From Oceanicoccus sp. KOV_DT_Chl (lineage in GTDB: Bacteria > Pseudomonadota > Gammaproteobacteria > Pseudomonadales > Dasaniaceae): DNA of 64,000 nt. Made by a program: the position numbers and the translations under genes. This document shows positions 43,609 to 54,793 of the stretch, piece after piece (position 1 is the stretch's first letter; every line of letters starts with the position of its first letter). The notes beneath the pieces are model-generated. The model was not told the origin of the DNA. It saw nothing but the letters and a program-made list of their open reading frames with translations, and did not search any database. The DNA is taken from assembly GCF_900120175.1 (NCBI RefSeq), contig NZ_FQLF01000002.1:1674001-1738000 (forward strand), written 5' to 3'.

Positions 43609-44817
43609 ATGCAGCAACTAAACAACAAACAGATTTTACTGGGCGTCACCGGTGGTATTGCCGCTTATAAAGCGGCGGAATTGATCCGCCGCCTGCAAGA
43701 CCACGGTGCCAACGTACGCGTGGTGATGACCAAAGCTGCTCAGGAATTTATCACGCCGTTAACATTGCAGGCACTCTCGGGTAACCCGGTACATACCGAT
43801 TTGTTAAACCCCGAAGCCGAAGCCGCAATGGGGCATATTGAGCTCGCGCGCTGGGCCGATCTGGTGTTAGTTGCTCCCGCCAGCGCGGATTTTATGGCGC
43901 GCTTAGCCCATGGCGAAGCCGGCGATTTACTCACCACCCTGTGTTTGGCTACCCATGCCGGTATCGCCATAGCGCCGGCAATGAACCAGGGTATGTGGCG
44001 CGATCCTTCAACACAGGCCAATCTGCAAACCCTGATAGATCGTCAAGTCGCCATCCTGGGCCCCGCTGAAGGCTCTCAGGCCTGTGGTGATATCGGCCCT
44101 GGTCGCATGCTGGAAGCTGCCGATATTGCGGCTCTAGCCGCAGCACAATTTCAATCCGGCAGTTTGGATGGAGTAAAACTGGTGATTACCGCCGGGCCCA
44201 CCCGCGAAGCTATCGACCCGGTTCGCTATATCAGTAACCACAGCTCCGGCAAAATGGGTTTTGCATTAGCCACCGCTGCCGTTGAGGCAGGCGCCTCGGT
44301 GACACTGATCGCCGGGCCGGTAGCCTTAGCCACACCCGAACGGGTTACCCGTATCAATGTAGAAAGCGCAGATCAAATGCATCAAGCCGCCCTTGCCGAG
44401 TTAGGCCACTGCGATATTTTCATTGGTGCCGCTGCTGTAGCAGATTACCGTCCAGCCAACATTGCAGAACAAAAAATCAAAAAAAACGATGACAATATGA
44501 CAATCGCGCTGGTCCGCAACCCGGATATTATTGCTGCCGTCGCCAGTCACCCGCAGCGACCCTTCGCCATCGGTTTTGCTGCCGAGACTCAGGATGTACT
44601 GAGCTATGCGCGCGGAAAACTCAAAAATAAAAATCTCGATTTAATCATTGCCAATGATGTATCCGATAGCCGTATCGGTTTTAATAGTGATGACAATGCG
44701 GTTACCGTCGTTGCCGAAACCAGCGAAACAGCCATCGCCATTGCCTCCAAGCAGCAATTGGCGCGGCAGCTGCTAGCAGTGATCGCTGAACACTATTACG
44801 CTAAAAACGTTAAGTAA
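43609..44817 (+). CDS. coaBC: Bifunctional phosphopantothenoylcysteine decarboxylase/synthase
   Basis: CoaBC (Dfp) joins cysteine to phosphopantothenate and decarboxylates the product on the way to coenzyme A. The 402-residue protein has the FMN-binding CoaC half (about 1-185; [27 protein letters not shown], the active-site Cys in [11 protein letters not shown]) and the CoaB half (about 190-400; [35 protein letters not shown]). It is divergent from radC. In Pseudomonas dut lies between it and algC; here the gap to algC is 156 bp with no gene. Confidence 0.96.
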   Translation: MQQLNNKQILLGVTGGIAAYKAAELIRRLQDHGANVRVVMTKAAQEFITPLTLQALSGNPVHTDLLNPEAEAAMGHIELARWADLVLVAPASADFMARLAHGEAGDLLTTLCLATHAGIAIAPAMNQGMWRDPSTQANLQTLIDRQVAILGPAEGSQACGDIGPGRMLEAADIAALAAAQFQSGSLDGVKLVITAGPTREAIDPVRYISNHSSGKMGFALATAAVEAGASVTLIAGPVALATPERVTRINVESADQMHQAALAELGHCDIFIGAAAVADYRPANIAEQKIKKNDDNMTIALVRNPDIIAAVASHPQRPFAIGFAAETQDVLSYARGKLKNKNLDLIIANDVSDSRIGFNSDDNAVTVVAETSETAIAIASKQQLARQLLAVIAEHYYAKNVK

Positions 44818-44973
44818 TCGACGTGTCCGGGATTACCCCACACATAAATCGTCGTAAACTGTGCAAGTAGCCTGAATAATTAGGCAATGCAGGCTATAAC
44901 TAATAACACTTATTAAACTTCTCCGTTTAAATTTAAATCGCAGGCACGATCTGTCAGCAAGACCAAGGGAACC

Positions 44974-47433
44974 ATGGCTAAAAAGAACCCACCCAAACAA
45001 AAAAACGCATCGCCAGCAAAGCCGAAAAACCTGTTAATCACCACCATTATTAACTGCACTGCGATTAGCTTGCTTGTCACTGCCGCCGCCTTTAGCTACT
45101 TGGCCTTGGTTGAGCGGCCCGCGATCAGCAATGCAAGCATTCAGGCACAGGCACAAAGCCTTGCTGACAGCCAGGTGTCGCTACTCGATCAAGCCCTGAC
45201 ACAATTGCGACTGCGTCTCAGCAACATCGCACTGTCTGAAGATTTACTCGCGGCACTTGAGCAGTCAGACCCAGCAGCACTTGAGCGCTATCGCCTTGAG
45301 TTAAAACGAGCTTTTCCGGAAGCCATCAGCAGCAAACTAATTCCACTGGGACCACTCGGGATCGCCTCTCTAAACAAAGACAGCCGCGAGCTTCGCAATA
45401 ACATCGAGCTGGACTTACTCCGCTCTGTTAGCAATGGTCAAAATGTAGAACCTGAAGCCTATCAATATGAGGATACGTGGTTATTCTCTGTAGCTGAATC
45501 AGTGCAATCGACCGATAAAAAATATGCCAGTGCTGCACTATTGGTGACACTGGATGAGCAATACCTGCGCAGTCTATTAAGCCAACTGGACAGCGCATTG
45601 GGCCAAACACAGTTGATCCAGCAATTTAAAAACAAGCAGCACATTATTGTATCATCTGGCAATGGCGACCCAGCCATCACAGTAGTCGCTGAAGCCACCG
45701 TTTCACAATGGCGCTTGCACTTTAGCCCCTCTGCCGAACTGATAGCAAAAAGTGGACATAGCTCAACAACCGTTTGGATGCTGTTAGCTGCTGCTGCACT
45801 GGCGATATTAGGCACAGGACTGTTTATGCTGTCTAGCCTGCAAAAAGTGCTGGCCCAAAACCTGACTCAACTCACTAGCAAATCCAAAGACCCAAGCTTT
45901 ACGCTACCAGGCTTTGGGACGCTGGCCAAGAAGCTACAGCAAATCCCTAGCCCTGCACCAGCAGCGGCAGTAACACCGGCTGCCAAAGATAACCCTGAGG
46001 CTAAAACTGACACCGCAGCTAAGGCTGTGGAAGACGACAGCCTAGCGATAAACCTGCCAGCACAATTACCCGCCAGTATTTTTCGCGCCTACGATATTCG
46101 CGGTATTGCAGAAACAGAACTCACTGACGAGGTGGTTTATGCTATTGGGCTAGCCATTGGCAGCGAAGCACTGGATCAAGGTCAGCAGCGTATTATTATT
46201 TCCGCCGATGGTCGTCACAGCTCGCCCAGAATTCGCGACGCCATGGTACAGGGGCTGCGTGCCAGTGGCCGTGATGTCGTTGATATCGGCATACAACCAA
46301 CGCCACTCATGTATTTTGCTACCCATCAGTTGGATACCCAAAGCGGCGTAATGATTACCGGCAGCCACAATCCTGCTGAGTACAACGGCATTAAAATCGT
46401 CATCGGCGGCCGTGCGCTCTCGGGCCAGGCAATTATGGCGCTGAAGGAGCGGATTGAAAGTAAATCCCTGGCAACGGGCGCGGGTGATTACCACCACCAG
46501 GATGTTGACCAAAGTTATATCGATTACATTATTAATGATGTTGCCATTGCCCAACCATTAAAAATTGTTATCGATGCGGGTAACGGCGTTGCCGGCGCGA
46601 TTGCTCCTCAATTGTTTGAAGAATTAGGCTGTGAAGTGATACCTCTCTATTGCGAGGTGAACGGCGACTTCCCAAACCATCACCCAGACCCCAGCGTAGA
46701 AGCCAACCTGACTGACCTCAAGCAGCAGGTACAAGAACACAAAGCGGATTTAGGGATCGCTTTTGACGGTGATGGCGACCGTTTAGGTGTGGTCACTGCT
46801 ACCGGTAAATCGGTGCCCGCTGATCGCTTATTAATGCTACTCGCACAAGACGTGGTATCACGTAACCCTGGCGCAGACGTTTTATTCGACGTGAAATGTA
46901 CCCGCAACCTCAATACTTTAATCAGCAACTATGGTGGTCGCCCCATTATGTGGAAAACCGGCCATTCTTTTATGAAAGAAAAAATGCAGGAAACAGGCGC
47001 GCTGTTAGGTGGGGAGTTCAGCGGCCACATTTTCTTTAAAGAGCGCTGGTTTGGTTTTGACGATGGCATGTACGCCGCAGCGCGATTAATTGAAATACTC
47101 AGCACTACCGATCCTGATTTGGACCTGCAGTTGGAAGCGTTTCCGGAAAGCATCAGCTCTCCCGAACTCAAAGTTGAAACGACTGATACGCAGAAATTTA
47201 GCATTATTGAGCAGCTCATTAGCAACGCCAATTTTGATGACGGCAAAATCAGTACCCTTGATGGCCTCCGCGTAGACTTCCCTGATGGCTGGGGTCTGGT
47301 CCGCGCCTCCAACACCACCCCCATGCTCATTCTGCGTTTTGAGGCTGATACTGACGAAGCCATGGAGCGTATCCAATCTCAATTCAAAGATCAGCTAAGT
47401 GCTATTGATAACAGCTTACAATTTAGTTTTTAA
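44974..47433 (+). CDS. algC: Phosphomannomutase/phosphoglucomutase AlgC with a membrane-anchored N-terminal domain
   Basis: The C-terminal 455 residues are an alpha-D-phosphohexomutase that interconverts mannose or glucose 1- and 6-phosphates for surface polysaccharides: phosphoserine loop GVMITGSHNPAEYNG (S464), metal loop AFDGDGDRLG (D598, D600, D602) and sugar loop GGEFSGHIFFKERW. The first 360 residues are an added module: a Lys-rich tail, a membrane helix at about 19-42, a periplasmic helical region (50-262) and a second helix at about 266-287, then an Ala/Pro-rich linker, a topology like the sensor half of a receptor. Similar long AlgC forms occur in Pseudomonas and relatives. It lies upstream of argB. 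Confidence 0.93.
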   Translation: MAKKNPPKQKNASPAKPKNLLITTIINCTAISLLVTAAAFSYLALVERPAISNASIQAQAQSLADSQVSLLDQALTQLRLRLSNIALSEDLLAALEQSDPAALERYRLELKRAFPEAISSKLIPLGPLGIASLNKDSRELRNNIELDLLRSVSNGQNVEPEAYQYEDTWLFSVAESVQSTDKKYASAALLVTLDEQYLRSLLSQLDSALGQTQLIQQFKNKQHIIVSSGNGDPAITVVAEATVSQWRLHFSPSAELIAKSGHSSTTVWMLLAAAALAILGTGLFMLSSLQKVLAQNLTQLTSKSKDPSFTLPGFGTLAKKLQQIPSPAPAAAVTPAAKDNPEAKTDTAAKAVEDDSLAINLPAQLPASIFRAYDIRGIAETELTDEVVYAIGLAIGSEALDQGQQRIIISADGRHSSPRIRDAMVQGLRASGRDVVDIGIQPTPLMYFATHQLDTQSGVMITGSHNPAEYNGIKIVIGGRALSGQAIMALKERIESKSLATGAGDYHHQDVDQSYIDYIINDVAIAQPLKIVIDAGNGVAGAIAPQLFEELGCEVIPLYCEVNGDFPNHHPDPSVEANLTDLKQQVQEHKADLGIAFDGDGDRLGVVTATGKSVPADRLLMLLAQDVVSRNPGADVLFDVKCTRNLNTLISNYGGRPIMWKTGHSFMKEKMQETGALLGGEFSGHIFFKERWFGFDDGMYAAARLIEILSTTDPDLDLQLEAFPESISSPELKVETTDTQKFSIIEQLISNANFDDGKISTLDGLRVDFPDGWGLVRASNTTPMLILRFEADTDEAMERIQSQFKDQLSAIDNSLQFSF

Positions 47434-47446
47434 TACGTAAGCTTTT

Positions 47447-47473
47447 GCTGGCGGGAAACACTAGCCCGCCAGC
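47447..47473 (+). promoter_or_regulatory. Perfect 9-bp hairpin between algC and argB
   Basis: GCTGGCGGG (47447-47455) pairs with CCCGCCAGC (47465-47473) around a nine-base loop. No T run follows, so it is an mRNA hairpin or a weak terminator, not a clear rho-independent one. Confidence 0.5.
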
Positions 47474-47509
47474 CTTCACCGCAACCACCCCAATTGCCGT
47501 TAACTTTAA

Positions 47510-48433
<924 letters not shown>

Positions 48434-48465
48434 CGGATTATTACTCACCCCAAAAAACGCCCGCC

Positions 48466-48507
48466 AAAAACCTGCATAGAAATTTCAATGTTTTTATGCA
48501 GGTTTTT
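48466..48507 (+). terminator. Terminator after argB
   Basis: AAAAACCTGCATA (48466-48478) pairs with TATGCAGGTTTTT (48495-48507), followed by more T residues. It lies 33 bp after the argB stop. Confidence 0.9.
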
Positions 48508-48625
48508 TTCAAAAATTAAATGGCTTTACACGATTTTTTATTGCAGCACAGGACGGTAATCGATAGGATTAACAATCAAAACAAGAACAATTAATGACGC
48601 AATGATGCGTTGGTCATGATCCCGC

Positions 48626-49261
48626 ATGATTAAAAAGACTCCACGCCGACAACAAATTCTAGAATGCCTCGCCCATATGCTTGAGGTAAGTCCAGGAGAA
48701 AGAATTACCACCGCACGCCTGGCAAAAGAAGTCGGCGTGTCTGAAGCGGCACTTTACCGCCACTTTCCCAGTAAATCAAAAATGTTTGAAGGCTTAATAG
48801 AGTTCATCGAAGAGACCATCTTCACTCGCATCGCTATGATTATTAAAGAAGAAGATCAAGCCATAGTACGTTGCGAAAAAATTCTGGGGCTGTTACTTGC
48901 CTTCTCGGAACGCAACCCAGGTATCACTCGTATTCTTAATGGCGATGCATTAGCGGGAGAAACTGAGCGACTACGAGCCAGAATGGTGCAGTTTTTTGAT
49001 CGCGTTGAAACCCAGTTAAAACAAATATTGCGTGAAGCTGAAATCAACGAGGGAATTCGCCCGACTGTTCCTATGGCTATCGCCGCCAATTTATTGATGG
49101 CGACTGTCGAGGGTCGTATTTGCCAGTTTGTCCGCAGTGAATTTAAGCGCAAACCCACCGAGCACTGGCCTGATCAGTGGGCAGTTTTAATGACAGGATT
49201 TTTTAAGCAGGCGACAACTAACACTTCTTCTATGGCTCACGCCAGCTACCAAAACGGCTAA
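48626..49261 (+). CDS. slmA: Nucleoid occlusion factor SlmA (TetR family)
   Basis: SlmA binds specific chromosomal sites and blocks FtsZ assembly over the nucleoid. The 211-residue protein has the Tet[24 protein letters not shown] in the N-terminal 60 residues and the SlmA-specific C-terminal region ([40 protein letters not shown]). Its position near argB, pyrE and coaBC is the usual one. It has its own upstream region after the argB terminator. Confidence 0.95.
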   Translation: MIKKTPRRQQILECLAHMLEVSPGERITTARLAKEVGVSEAALYRHFPSKSKMFEGLIEFIEETIFTRIAMIIKEEDQAIVRCEKILGLLLAFSERNPGITRILNGDALAGETERLRARMVQFFDRVETQLKQILREAEINEGIRPTVPMAIAANLLMATVEGRICQFVRSEFKRKPTEHWPDQWAVLMTGFFKQATTNTSSMAHASYQNG

Positions 49262-49348
49262 CCGTTTTAACTTTGCGCCATACCACAATATCTGGTGATT
49301 AATTTATCCAGATAATTCAACGAGCTAACTAAAACACTAGCCAACCTA

Positions 49349-50047
49349 TTAATAGTATTTACGCTGCTTTGAGGGCGCTGGCTGGGACTGCTGTCGACGC
49401 ATTTCAACGCGATCCAGCAATTTGGTAAAGCGGTCAATATCACGTTGATAAGACGCCTTAACATTTGCAATTTCCTCATTCCGCACTTGAATTGATTGCT
49501 CTGTGTCCTCTATTTCCATCCGCAGCGTATCAATATTTTTACTCAGCTCGACAGGAACTTCCCGCCCGTTGCGCTCTATATCAGCCGCCTTGCGTTGTTC
49601 GCGTTCAATTTGGGATTTAATACTGGTAAGGTTGCTTTTCAGAATACTGATGCGAATTTTCAAGTCGCGCTCCGCCCGGTTTTGTGCGGCTTCAATATCA
49701 GCAATATCACTATAGCGCAGCAGTAAAGACTCATCCCAAGCACGCATCCGCACCGCCTCTTCTTCCTTCATCCGCGCCCGCGACTCATCAGTATTGCGAA
49801 AACGTAGCTCATCTTCTGTTAATTGTCGTGGCACCCGTTTTATCAAAGAGCCATCAACATTTATAACGTCATAACCATTAGTCACAAACTCCGGCGGTAT
49901 CGAATCATTAATGACCTGCACCCCCTTTTCATTGATATAGCGGTATAGTTCGCTGCCGGCAAAAGCCGACAAACTGATGAGAAAAGCTGCCAACAGAATG
50001 CTGGCTTGAAAAATGTTCGAATTCATTCGTTTATTCAGTGCAATCAT
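49349..50047 (-). CDS. DUF4124-containing exported coiled-coil protein
   Basis: A 232-residue protein with a signal peptide (cut near SLSAFAGSE), a short DUF4124 domain (ELYRYINEKGVQVINDSIPP, about 33-65) and a long charged coiled coil (about 105-215, rich in Glu, Arg, Lys, with RAERDLKIRISILKSNLTSI). DUF4124 is common in exported gammaproteobacterial proteins of unknown role. ATG 50026 is an alternative start seven codons in; neither has a good Shine-Dalgarno. It is 71 bp downstream of pyrE on the same strand. Confidence 0.85.
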   Translation of the reverse strand: MIALNKRMNSNIFQASILLAAFLISLSAFAGSELYRYINEKGVQVINDSIPPEFVTNGYDVINVDGSLIKRVPRQLTEDELRFRNTDESRARMKEEEAVRMRAWDESLLLRYSDIADIEAAQNRAERDLKIRISILKSNLTSIKSQIEREQRKAADIERNGREVPVELSKNIDTLRMEIEDTEQSIQVRNEEIANVKASYQRDIDRFTKLLDRVEMRRQQSQPAPSKQRKYY

Positions 50048-50118
50048 TGCTTAATTTAATAGGTCTTCAGTCCAATAAGATACAATTTATACGCCAAGTT
50101 GTTGGCAAGGCAATGTAT

Positions 50119-50760
50119 TTATACCCCATATTGCTGACGGTAAGCATTAATCTTGTTCACATTTTGACTATGTTCTGGCTGGGTATTGAGGTAATCCACA
50201 ATTTGAGCCAATTCTACAATACTGATTACTGGCACCTGGTACTCCTGTTCAACTTCCTGTATCGCTGAAAGCTCGCCTTTACCCTTTTCCTGACGGTTAA
50301 GACCAATGACAACGCCTGCCGGTTCCGCACCATTCTCTGCAATCATGGTCATCACTTCGCGCACCGCAGTACCCGCAGTAATCACGTCGTCAATGATCAA
50401 CACTTTACCTGCCAGCGGCGCACCGACTATGGTGCCACCTTCGCCGTGAGTCTTCGCCTCTTTGCGATTATAGGCATAGGGGACATCCTTATCAAAGTGA
50501 TCCGCTAGCGCAGCAGCGGTGGCAGCGGCCAGCGGGATCCCTTTATAAGCAGGACCAAAAAGGACATCAAACTCCACTCCAGAGTCGATGATAGTATTTG
50601 CATAGCAGCGCCCTAGCTGAGCCAGGGCGGCCCCGGTGGAAAATAAACCGGCATTAAAAAAGTAAGGACTGGTGCGACCAGACTTCAACGTGAACTCCCC
50701 AAAACAAAGGGCTTGTCTGGCGATGGCCAGCTCAATAAACTGCTGTTGATACTCTTGCAT
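50119..50760 (-). CDS. pyrE: Orotate phosphoribosyltransferase
   Basis: PyrE joins orotate to PRPP to form OMP in pyrimidine synthesis. The 213-residue protein has [40 protein letters not shown], the flexible loop [17 protein letters not shown] and the PRPP motif [17 protein letters not shown]. Length is standard. It is divergent from crc, the usual arrangement in Pseudomonas. Confidence 0.96.
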   Translation of the reverse strand: MQEYQQQFIELAIARQALCFGEFTLKSGRTSPYFFNAGLFSTGAALAQLGRCYANTIIDSGVEFDVLFGPAYKGIPLAAATAAALADHFDKDVPYAYNRKEAKTHGEGGTIVGAPLAGKVLIIDDVITAGTAVREVMTMIAENGAEPAGVVIGLNRQEKGKGELSAIQEVEQEYQVPVISIVELAQIVDYLNTQPEHSQNVNKINAYRQQYGV

Positions 50761-51021
50761 AAAACTCTCTATTAATCGGCGTTGATTTGTTCTTGGCTAC
50801 AATTTGCTGGCATTACCTACAACATCTTCCTACACTAACTAATGAGTGAGCAGCCAGTCTGTAATAAAACTATAGCAACACAGTACTTGGCATCGATACC
50901 CTCAGGCAAACCTCAAGCTTAGGTAGATCGCTTAGACAGTAATTACTGCCATAAGCGGGCTTTTTATACCTTCTAATTGTTAGCTCGGGTATCATACGCG
51001 CTCCATTGTAATGAGGCGACC

Positions 51022-51789
51022 ATGAGAATCATTAGTTTTTGTGCAGACGGTATTAAAGAAGCGGCTAAGCTGGGCTTTTATGATTGGGTTATTGAGCAGG
51101 ATGCTGACTTTATTTGCATTCAGAATTTGAAAGCTCAGGAATACGATCTTCAATCCGACCTATTTTGGCCACAAGGCTACAACCCTTATTTCTTTGATGC
51201 GGTGGATAAAGACCTTAATGGCGTTGCCATTTATTGCCGGGAAATGCCAAAAGCGATTATGACCGGTTTAGGCTTTGTCGACTTCGATATGGAGGGGCGC
51301 TACATTCAGGCCGACTTCCAAAATATCAGCATTGGGTGCCTATTAGCGCCAAGTGCCTATAAAGCCGATGATGCCGCCAAACACCATAAAAAACAGTTCT
51401 TTGAATTATTCCAAAACCACCTCAACAAAGTCCGTAACAAGCGGCGCGAGTTCGTAATCTGTGGTAACTGGAATATGATCCACAATGAAGATGACCTGCA
51501 GGACCCACAAGGCAATTCAGGCGTTTCCGGTACCTTGCCTGAAGAACAACAATGGATGGATCAGCTTATTAACGGTTTAGGCTACGTCGATGCCTTCCGT
51601 GAAATTAACGCTGATAACGATGAGTTCACCTGGTGGCCCGATGGCGACCGCAGCCATGACGGCTGGCGGGTAGATCACCAAATTGTATCTCAAGGCTTAC
51701 AGCCTTCGATTGAGTATGGCGCCATCTATAAGAACCAGGAATTTTCCAGCCACGCCCCTATCATCATGGATTTTGATTACGAGCTGTAA
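51022..51789 (+). CDS. crc: Catabolite repression control protein Crc
   Basis: Crc acts with Hfq to repress translation of mRNAs for less preferred carbon sources in Pseudomonas-like bacteria. The fold is exonuclease III-like, but nuclease residues are replaced: ICIQNLK instead of the Gln-Glu-Thr motif, GNWNMIH instead of Gly-Asp-Phe/Trp-Asn, and SSHAPI instead of Ser-Asp-His. This matches known Crc proteins, which lack nuclease activity. From ATG 51022 (MRIISFCADGIKEAAKLGFY; GAGGCG upstream) the length is 255 residues. An open frame from 50977 adds 15 unlikely residues. It lies between pyrE and rph. Confidence 0.93.
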   Translation: MRIISFCADGIKEAAKLGFYDWVIEQDADFICIQNLKAQEYDLQSDLFWPQGYNPYFFDAVDKDLNGVAIYCREMPKAIMTGLGFVDFDMEGRYIQADFQNISIGCLLAPSAYKADDAAKHHKKQFFELFQNHLNKVRNKRREFVICGNWNMIHNEDDLQDPQGNSGVSGTLPEEQQWMDQLINGLGYVDAFREINADNDEFTWWPDGDRSHDGWRVDHQIVSQGLQPSIEYGAIYKNQEFSSHAPIIMDFDYEL

Positions 51790-51797
51790 TGTTAATG

Positions 51798-51830
51798 CAG
51801 TGCCGGATTAAGTATTGGCGCCCGGCACTG
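51798..51830. terminator. Hairpin between convergent crc and rph
   Basis: CAGTGCCGG (51798-51806) pairs with CCGGCACTG (51822-51830), a perfect 9-bp stem with a 15-base loop. It lies just after the crc stop and before the rph stop. T runs are short, so termination strength is unclear. Confidence 0.6.
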
Positions 51831-51841
51831 TTACTCAAACC

Positions 51842-52561
51842 CTAACTGGCTAACACCGCTTTCTGCTTCTCGATCAACGTCATAATCCCTTGCTCGGCCA
51901 ATTCCAGCATTTGATTCAATTCTTCCCGGCTGTAAGACTCACCTTCCGCAGTGCCTTGCACTTCAATAAAACCACCCTGCTCGGTCATGATTACATTCAT
52001 GTCGGTCTCCGCGTTGGAATCTTCCGGATAATCCAAATCCAGTACCGCCATACCATCATAAATACCTACCGACACTGCAGCGATCATTTGCTTTAACGGG
52101 TTGGTCTCAATCATGCCCTCTTTTTGCATATAGCTAATAGCATCAGCCAAGGCCACACAGGCACCGGTTATAGACGCTGTGCGTGTACCACCGTCCGCCT
52201 GAATAACATCGCAATCTATCGTAATGGCATGCTCGCCCAGCGCGGTTAAATCGATTGCCGCTCGCAACGAGCGACCGATAAGGCGCTGGATTTCAACGGT
52301 ACGGCCGCCCTGCTTACCCTTGGCCGCTTCACGATGCATCCGGCTGCCGGTAGAGCGCGGTAACATGCCATATTCAGCGGTGACCCAACCCTGACCTTTA
52401 CCCCGTAAAAAACTCGGTACATTTTTTTCGACGGAAGCCGTACAAATAACTTTAGTATTGCCAAACGTTATCAGCACAGAGCCCTCAGCATGGCAGGTGA
52501 ATTGGCGGGTAATGGTAATATCGCGAAGTTGATTGTTGTTGCGGCCACTGGGTCTGGACAT
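51842..52561 (-). CDS. rph: Ribonuclease PH
   Basis: RNase PH trims tRNA 3' ends phosphorolytically. The 239-residue protein starts [20 protein letters not shown], with [20 protein letters not shown], the [20 protein letters not shown] substrate region and [20 protein letters not shown]. The length is standard, so this is not the truncated E. coli K-12 type. It is convergent with crc and divergent from yicC. Confidence 0.97.
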   Translation of the reverse strand: MSRPSGRNNNQLRDITITRQFTCHAEGSVLITFGNTKVICTASVEKNVPSFLRGKGQGWVTAEYGMLPRSTGSRMHREAAKGKQGGRTVEIQRLIGRSLRAAIDLTALGEHAITIDCDVIQADGGTRTASITGACVALADAISYMQKEGMIETNPLKQMIAAVSVGIYDGMAVLDLDYPEDSNAETDMNVIMTEQGGFIEVQGTAEGESYSREELNQMLELAEQGIMTLIEKQKAVLAS

Positions 52562-52771
52562 AGATAATTCCTATTAAAGCTTGCATGATCAGTATTGAAT
52601 AGCGGAGAATTTTTTGAGGCCGCATTATACACACTAACGCTGACGCGGCGCTTTAATCCAGCTAGAATAACTGCGCATTGCACCGCAGCCAACGCCGATC
52701 GTTAGCCATCGGTGCATTTTCAACACAGTGCTATTAACGCACCACAAATAACTCACAGGTAATAGCACTTT

Positions 52772-54272
<1,501 letters not shown>

Positions 54273-54308
54273 ACTGATTGTTTTTGATACACTGCGCGAC
54301 CTTTCAGC

Positions 54309-54352
54309 ACCAAGCATTAAAACCGCTTGGTTTCAGCAGGGCTAACCTGCTG
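54309..54352 (+). promoter_or_regulatory. Tandem hairpins between gmk and rpoZ
   Basis: ACCAAGC (54309-54315) pairs with GCTTGGT (54325-54331), and immediately after it CAGCAGG (54334-54340) pairs with CCTGCTG (54346-54352). Neither is followed by a T run. They lie in the leader of rpoZ; role unknown. Confidence 0.4.
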
Positions 54353-54390
54353 CTGAAGCCCCGTTTTAACAAGCAAATTGAGATCGCATC

Positions 54391-54669
54391 ATGGCCCGTA
54401 TTACAGTTGAAGATTGTCTGGATAAAGTTGAGAACCGTTTTGAGCTGGTAATGGTATCCAGCAAACGCGCTCGTGCCATCGCCACTGGCGGTGTTACCCC
54501 CTTGGTTAGCGAAGATTCTGATAAGCCCACGGTTATCGCTTTGCGCGAAATCGCCGATAGTCTGATTACCCCTGCCGAAATCATGAATCCTAAAGAAGAA
54601 GATCCAGAAGAAATGATTCTGGATATGGATGCGGTCATGGACGCTGCGGATTTTTCTCCTTCTTTGTAA
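54391..54669 (+). CDS. rpoZ: RNA polymerase omega subunit
   Basis: Omega aids assembly of RNA polymerase and forms part of one ppGpp-binding site. The 92-residue protein has the standard [20 protein letters not shown] and [12 protein letters not shown] at the N-terminus, then [15 protein letters not shown]. It lies between gmk and spoT in the classic gmk-rpoZ-spoT group, placing the ppGpp target beside the ppGpp enzyme. Confidence 0.97.
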   Translation: MARITVEDCLDKVENRFELVMVSSKRARAIATGGVTPLVSEDSDKPTVIALREIADSLITPAEIMNPKEEDPEEMILDMDAVMDAADFSPSL

Positions 54670-54703
54670 GCTCACTCCAAGCACATTCAAAAATCCTGCA
54701 TTT

Positions 54704-54735
54704 TGCCAGACGGTTGTACTCCCAACTGTCTGGCA
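54704..54735 (+). promoter_or_regulatory. 12-bp hairpin between rpoZ and spoT
   Basis: TGCCAGACGGTT (54704-54715) pairs with AACTGTCTGGCA (54724-54735) with a single G-T wobble, loop of eight bases. It is not followed by a T run. It may slow or partly end transcription, or protect mRNA, between rpoZ and spoT. Confidence 0.5.
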
Positions 54736-54793
54736 GGCTATGCTACAGTTAAGCCTCTACCACCCACCGTTTTAGGTTAAGGCGCCGACCACC

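Noticed and set aside
54304-54690. 128-codon minus-strand frame covering rpoZ
   Set aside because: It is antisense to a well-conserved rpoZ and has no family resemblance.
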